Origin: Cryptomeria japonica
Lineage: Eukaryota > Streptophyta > Pinopsida > Cupressales > Cupressaceae
Direction of reading: 5' to 3'
DNA: 64,000 bases
NCBI RefSeq assembly: GCF_030272615.1
Contig: NC_081406.1
Span: 483,257,900-483,321,899 of the forward strand
Part shown: piece after piece, positions 58,915 to 64,000 of the stretch
Layout: every line of letters begins with the position of its first letter
How positions within the stretch are numbered: position 1 is the stretch's first letter
Translations under genes and position numbers: made by a program
The notes under the pieces: generated by a model
What the model saw: only the letters and a program-made list of their open reading frames with translations
What the model was told of the DNA's origin: nothing
The model's database searches: none

Positions 58915-61900
58915 ATGGCTTCTTCCTTTGCACCTAAATTCATTGCAAACCCTACTATAGTTGAATTTGTTAAGCGCCCTAGGCCCGTATTTAAAATTAT
59001 TCCCGAAATTGCCAAGAAAGATGATACCCTAGGAGCATTCTCAAAAATACCCAATGGAGTTGCTTATGCTAAGGATCCTAGAATCTACATACATTGTCAT
59101 ATAGATGAACTAGGAGATGATGAAATTAAGAACATGTACAGAACTATTATATGTGATAAAAATGGAAATGTTAAACTGGAACACAAGATAGTTGAAACCC
59201 TAGGTTTTGTGGAAATTCTTAGTATCCATGATTTTCCCAAGGATGTTATAAGAATAGTATTAAGAAGAGTTCATGGAAAATTATTTTGGTTGGATTCAAT
59301 TCACAAGATAACTAAAGAAGCAGTTAGGGTAATGACATGCTTACCTTCAACCATTAGCAGACCTAAGAAAGGGAAAAAGGTTTCTAATGACACTATAATG
59401 ACCCTAACCGATGCAACCTTTGATAAGAGATCCTTGAGAGTAAATGATGTAAAGGATATCAATGTAAGGTTCATTAGCATTATACTTGGATACAAAGCTA
59501 CTCATGCCAACAGATTAAACTTTGTTTCTAGCTTATGTATCAAAAGTGCCTATGACTTGGTAAACAACAATGCAATGATTGACATATGTGAATGGTAGAA
59601 GGATGAACTGATAGATAATCTAAAGAAAATCAAAGGAGACAAGAAAGGGACTTTCAGATTTGGCAACCTACTTGTATGTTTAATGTTGTATATAACCAAG
59701 CAAGTTCCCGGTATTGGTAGAAAGGATTTTGGCTTTGACATCCCAGTAGGAAAACAACTACTAGACATTCTAAAAAACATGGGAGATAACAGAGAAAAGA
59801 ACATAAATGAATACTTTCAGGCATTAAAGGCTAGAATGAAAACTAGGATAAGGCTATCTCAAGCTATTGTTGACAAATATCAAACAAAGATATGCTTTGT
59901 AATAAAGAAAGATGAAATCTAGATGGAGGTAGTGGTCCCGAGGACTATTTGGGTTACTGAAATGGGATATGAGGCTGATGAGAACATAATTGAAACCTAT
60001 GCAAAAGCCCTCTTAGAAGCCCTTAAAGAACCAACTAAAGAAATATTTGGTAGTGTTGAAACAATAGAAAGAAAAATTCAATCTCAAAAAAGAATAACTA
60101 AAACTGAGCAGATAGTTAGGAAAGGAACAAGGTAGGAAAAAGCAATCAAGGAAGATGTATTAAATAAAACTGGTATCAAGGAGAGTGACTTAGAAGGACT
60201 GCAACCGGAAACACATCTTTCATCGGTTGCTACCTCCTCTGACAGTGAAATACCAGCAGAGTTTAAAAGGGTAGTCAGGAAAAGGAAACCTTTACTGTTA
60301 CCCACTCCTACACCTAAAAGAACAAGATAGAAAAACAGGCAGTTAGGCCTCCGGCAAAGAAGTTAACACCAAAGAAAAGAAAGGAAAAACAAGTTGTCCA
60401 TCCTTTGGAAAAAATTTTGGATGAGATAATTGAACATGGCAATTGATAAATATCAGCAAGTTGTATAACACACTTTTAGATGATAAAAAGGAAAGTATAG
60501 AAAATAGTGTTATTTTACATCTTGATATTTATAAGAAATATTTTATGGAAGTTATAGATTATATACCCAATTACTTGTATAGAAGGTTAGAAGCAAGAAG
60601 GGTAGCAATTATGGAATTAGATAAAAAGACCAAAATAGAAAAACTACTTGCAGTTCACCCAGTGAACTCAACTCAAGAGATTGATGAGTTAATAAGTGAG
60701 GCTAACTGGACAATATTTTCAACTGGTCACCGACATGTAGGACTAATGGTAGGAAGAGTTAATGAGATATCAGAAGAAACTACAGACAAGTGGGATATAT
60801 TCTTTGTTGAAAGAGAGAAACAAGAAGAGCTTAAGAGACCAAAGACCTTTAAAGTCTATCAAAAGGAAAAGGACAAAGGTAAAGGTAAGGTAGGTGGACC
60901 TCCAAGCATAAAGGTGATAGATAACTTACACCCACCTTCCTCTGATATTCCACCAACAATAGAGAGTATGGAGACAACACATGAGGACACAAATCCTGAT
61001 TTAGAGGTGTTGTACACAATGAATATAGGCACACAAGCAGTGAACATTGTGGTTCATAAGGGATCAAGTGAGAAGAGAGATGTGGCAACTGAGCCACCAG
61101 TAGAAGACACAATAGTTGAGACAAACATTGAGGATATAGTTGGAAACCTTGAGATTGGGATTGAACAACAAACTAAATAGGCAACTGATTCTCCAGATAC
61201 AGGAATTGTAGATACCACTGGTACACATACTGATGTATCTACTGAGCAACCAAAAACTGATAGCAATGAAAAATCTATTGAGATACTGGTTGTAGATGTT
61301 TCTAAGGTGAAAATAGAAAAACCGGTAGTGGATACCACTGTAAAATCATCAGAGGCACAATCATAGAAACAATCAGTAGAGAGCACAGAGAAATCGACAG
61401 AGACAAATACAAAGAAACAGGTAGAGCAACATTATTCATAGGTACATTCAGAGACAGTGCCACCCGCTACAAAAGAAAAACCTAAACCTTTGGTAGTGGA
61501 AATGGAGACACAAACTGACCCTCTAGAGAAAGAGGGAGCCAAATCTATTACCACCACCAATGGATTACATATTGTGAAGGTATATGGACAATCATGCGGA
61601 ACCTCTATGTTTGAATTCAGACCTACTAATGTGACAGAGGTATTGCTAGATTCAATCAAGAAAATAATAGTGTAACACACTAGCATATAAGGCTATTGAT
61701 GATATATTATCAATTTTGAAGATGATTGTACCTAAGTGTAATATACAGAATAAAGATTCTTTAGGTCAATTAGACACATTGTCTAAGTACATAACTGACA
61801 ATCTTCTAACAATTGATCAAATCAATGAGGCATTCAAAGAGAACATGAATAAAGAGAAGGAAAAATTCTTTGAGGAGACAGTCAAGAAGAATAAGGAACA

Positions 61901-62374
61901 TATGGATACCTTATTACCAGTACTAGGCAAGACAATTTTGGACTTCAAGAAATTATATAGAGATACATGCAAAACAGACATTTTGACAAAAGATATAGAT
62001 AAAGAGATCAACATAGCTCTAAAGGAAATCAATGATATTGCTGACAACTTGATAGGTTCATCGGATTCAATAGCAGTAATAGAACAAGAAATTGCAGGAT
62101 TTGAAGAGAAAATAGAAAAACTTGAGAAAGACAAGGAAAGGATAAAGTTTAAGGCAAAAGAACTTAAGTGCAGACTAGGTCCTAAACTGGATATCCTCAT
62201 CTCTTTGAGAAAAGAGATTTTTGAGGCTCTTGTTCCAGGAATTAAGATGCTAGAAGAGCAATTTAGAGGACTGAAGCAGCACTGAAAGACAGTGAAAGAT
62301 TCTACAATAGTATGAATGTTGCTTTAGCGGAACTTTATCAGATTGTAACCAACCGGTTACAAGGATCAAGATAG
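58915..62374 (+). pseudogene. ORF2 of element J: long non-pol protein with several stops
   Basis: It starts at the ATG at 58915 (MASSFAPKF) and can be read to about 62374, some 1,150 codons. It is broken by TAG stops at 59596, 59920, 60133, 60328, 61178, 61364 and 61439 and by frameshifts near 60330-60440, 61680-61715 and 62265. The N-terminal part (to about 60000) has LRRVHGKLFWLDS, ATHANRLNFVSS and a GYEADENI block that match RVHGDK, NFVSAVAVN and GYEV of family A, in the same order. The middle (60840-61600) is a Thr/Glu/Val/Pro-rich low-complexity linker, where A has a K/E/R tract. The C-terminal part (61716-62285) is a Lys/Glu/Leu coiled coil. No pol motif. The N-terminal half recalls the plant domain called 'putative plant transposon protein'; unproven. 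Confidence 0.78.
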
Positions 62375-62591
62375 GAACTACACTCAATTAACATTGAATG
62401 ACAACCTTTGTCATTGATGCCAAAGGGGGAGTAGTAGAGGATGAGAAAAAGGAATGAGGATGAGAAGAGATCATCTGCTCAGGGGGAGCACACAATTTTG
62501 ACAGTTTTGGTAAGACAGTTTTTGACAATAGTTTTGGATACACTTTTGGATTTTTCTCATGAGTGTTGCCATCAATTCCAAAGGGGGAGAT
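62375..62591 (+). other. 3' region and polypurine tract of element J
   Basis: Three G-runs: gccaaaggggga near 62420, cagggggagcac near 62480, and ttccaaagggggaga at 62576-62590 before the LTR. This is the same spacing pattern as in A, D and E. Confidence 0.75.
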
Positions 62592-63370
62592 TGTTGGCAA
62601 ACACACACTCCAATGAGAAATTGTAGGTGATTGAAGGTATTTTCATTGATGGCAACCTTACAATCCTATGGCACTAGCACTGGAAGACATAAATGTAGAC
62701 ACTGACACCGACACCGGCAAAGATGTTCACCAGCACCCTAGCTGACAAGATTTTATTTATTGTATTTTGTATTTAATTGTAAAATATTTTTGTAAGCCGA
62801 CAAGGCGAGTTGTAATATGACTCATATAAGTATGAGTTCTTGTAAATCATTTAGGATATGCAGATATGGTTAGATTATTACAGAACTAAGATGTGAATGT
62901 TAAGGCAAAGTTTGGAATAAGGTTTTGGAAGTTGTATAAGCTTAAAACTGGTACTCAACCTGGCATAGTAGATACTGATCCAAAGCAGTACATGACATTG
63001 GATTTTCATAATCCACTTTTGTAAGTCTGTGAGACTTCCCTTTTTATACTTAAGCAGTGAGCTTTAGGTAGTTGGCCTTCCTGCATGTGCAGGCCCCTAT
63101 TGTATCAGTAATATTGACTTATTGGCCAGTGAGTGAATATTGTGGGTCACAAATCCCACCGAGTTTTTTCCCACATCGGGTTTCCTCATTAAAAATATTG
63201 TGTTATGGTTTGTTTTCTATGTTGCGGTTATTGTTCTTATTTACTGCATTAATTCTGGTTTACTGGTTTACTGTTTTGAGAATGCAATTCATTTAATAAG
63301 TTAAGAAAATCCACTCACCGGCAAGATATTGATTCACCCCGCCCTCTCAGTATCTTTGGGAAACCTAACA
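62592..63370 (+). repeat. 3' LTR of element J
   Basis: It runs from tgttggcaaac to aacctaaca, 779 bases, followed by the duplication ttgta. Differences from the 5' LTR are concentrated at former ccgg/cg sites. Confidence 0.92.
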
Positions 63371-64000
63371 TTGTAATGATGTTTTGTAACTGGTAGGAAT
63401 AATTTGTGGAGTAAACCAGTATTTCTATGTATTGGAGAGTTGAACCGGTAAACCTTACCTATGGATTTGATAAACCCTAACCGATTAAGTTTGGTGAATT
63501 GTTTATATTGGTTTATGATCTGATGATGAGCGGTAATGATTATGACATACATGATTATTGTATGAAGAGAGTTTCAAAGAAATTTTGGCATGTTGATGAA
63601 ATGGTTTTTGTCTACGGAATGAGAAAGTATATTGCATGTAATGCAAAGCACGTGATGAGTTACTGAGTTCGATGAATCGGTGATCAAGGAGTGGTCGGTG
63701 TTTTTTGATTGATGTGCAGAGATTGCTATGTAATCCAATGGTCATACTTGAACCGACTTTTTTGTAATCTCTATGAGAGAATTAGGTTTTTGTAATATTA
63801 CCAACCTAATTGATTTGTTTATAAGGTCGATGAGTTGTTTAGTTTCAAAGTTGGCAAAGTTTTAGTTGAGTGTATGGTTGTCAAACTGGATGATGTATCT
63901 ACAGTTTGAGTAAAGGCAGATAGGAGCATGAAAATGATCTCAACAAGCAAGTGTAGTGTTATTCAAATAAATCAACAAACTCCTGTTGTTTTCTAACAAT
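63371..64000 (+). repeat. 3' LTR of element F, right part (cut by window end)
   Basis: It resumes at ttgtaatgatgttttgtaac, matching 50736 onward in the 5' LTR, and runs to the window end, which corresponds to about 51369. Confidence 0.9.

Larger units (their letters stand above)
56644..63370 (+). mobile_element. Element J: second pol-less LTR family with two non-pol genes
   Basis: LTRs 56644-57424 and 62592-63370, primer site, ORF1 (57496-58611), ORF2 (58915 to about 62374), polypurine tract, and a perfect duplication ttgta (56639-56643 and 63371-63375). Total is 6,727 bases. No protease, integrase, RT or RNase H in any frame. It has the same gene plan as A/A', but its LTRs are shorter and of different sequence, and its proteins are only distantly similar. 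Confidence 0.93.
50655..64000 (+). mobile_element. Element F: Ty1/copia retrotransposon, 3' LTR split by J and cut by window end
   Basis: 5' LTR 50655-52044, primer site, gag-pol 52115-56226, 3' region, then a 3' LTR from 56554 that is interrupted by J (56644-63370) and resumes at 63371. By comparison with the 5' LTR, about 670 bases of the 3' LTR lie beyond base 64000. E and the solo LTR at 30609 are the same family. Confidence 0.9.

Overview
The window is wholly repetitive plant DNA. I found no host protein gene, tRNA, rRNA or CRISPR array. Nearly every base belongs to LTR retrotransposons primed from a plant initiator-Met tRNA-type site (tggtatcagagc), most of them recognisably Ty1/copia, nested in one another and decayed. 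The AT-rich base composition, long (0.8-1.4 kb) LTRs, deep nesting and old, stop-ridden copies fit a large-genome seed plant. A conifer or similar is my guess, not something the sequence proves.

Layout. 1-7468: element A (+), an LTR element without pol that carries two non-pol genes. It sits inside copia element B (-, 7469-11256), which abuts a minus LTR remnant (11257-12163). 12164-22580: tandem non-coding LTR element C (LTR end - internal - LTR - internal - LTR). Its last LTR is split by copia element D (15564-22001, target duplication tatag). 22581-27079: 3' half of copia element E with its 3' LTR. 27080-30608: a decayed gene I do not recognise, then LTR-like DNA. 30609-32021: a solo LTR (duplication atttg). 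About 32030-32660: an L1-type LINE endonuclease scrap (-). 32661-34454: non-coding host DNA. 34455-49825: element A' (-), a second copy of family A. Its 3' LTR holds copia element G (-, 35201-42853), whose integrase is split by solo LTR H (38660-39725, duplication catcc). 49956-50654: a copia pol fragment (-). 50655-64000: copia element F (+), whose 3' LTR is split by element J (56644-63370, duplication ttgta).

The most interesting content is two distinct pol-less LTR families with the same two-gene plan: A/A' (LTR about 1.15 kb) and J (LTR about 0.78 kb). ORF1 is a coiled-coil protein ending in four CCHC zinc knuckles and takes the place of Gag. ORF2 is a protein of about 1,120-1,150 codons with a globular N-terminal half, a low-complexity linker (a very long K/E/R tract in family A) and a C-terminal coiled coil. 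ORF2 of J and A/A' share blocks by eye, so the pair has been kept together. No protease, integrase, reverse transcriptase or RNase H is visible in either family. Their primer sites, LTR ends and polypurine tracts match those of the neighbouring copia elements, which suggests mobilisation in trans.

Decay has a marked signature. Premature stops are mostly TAG, and several stand exactly where a sister copy in this window keeps CAG. This is what deamination of methylated C at CHG sites would produce. Element boundaries below were read by eye from TG...CA ends, primer sites, polypurine tracts and target duplications.
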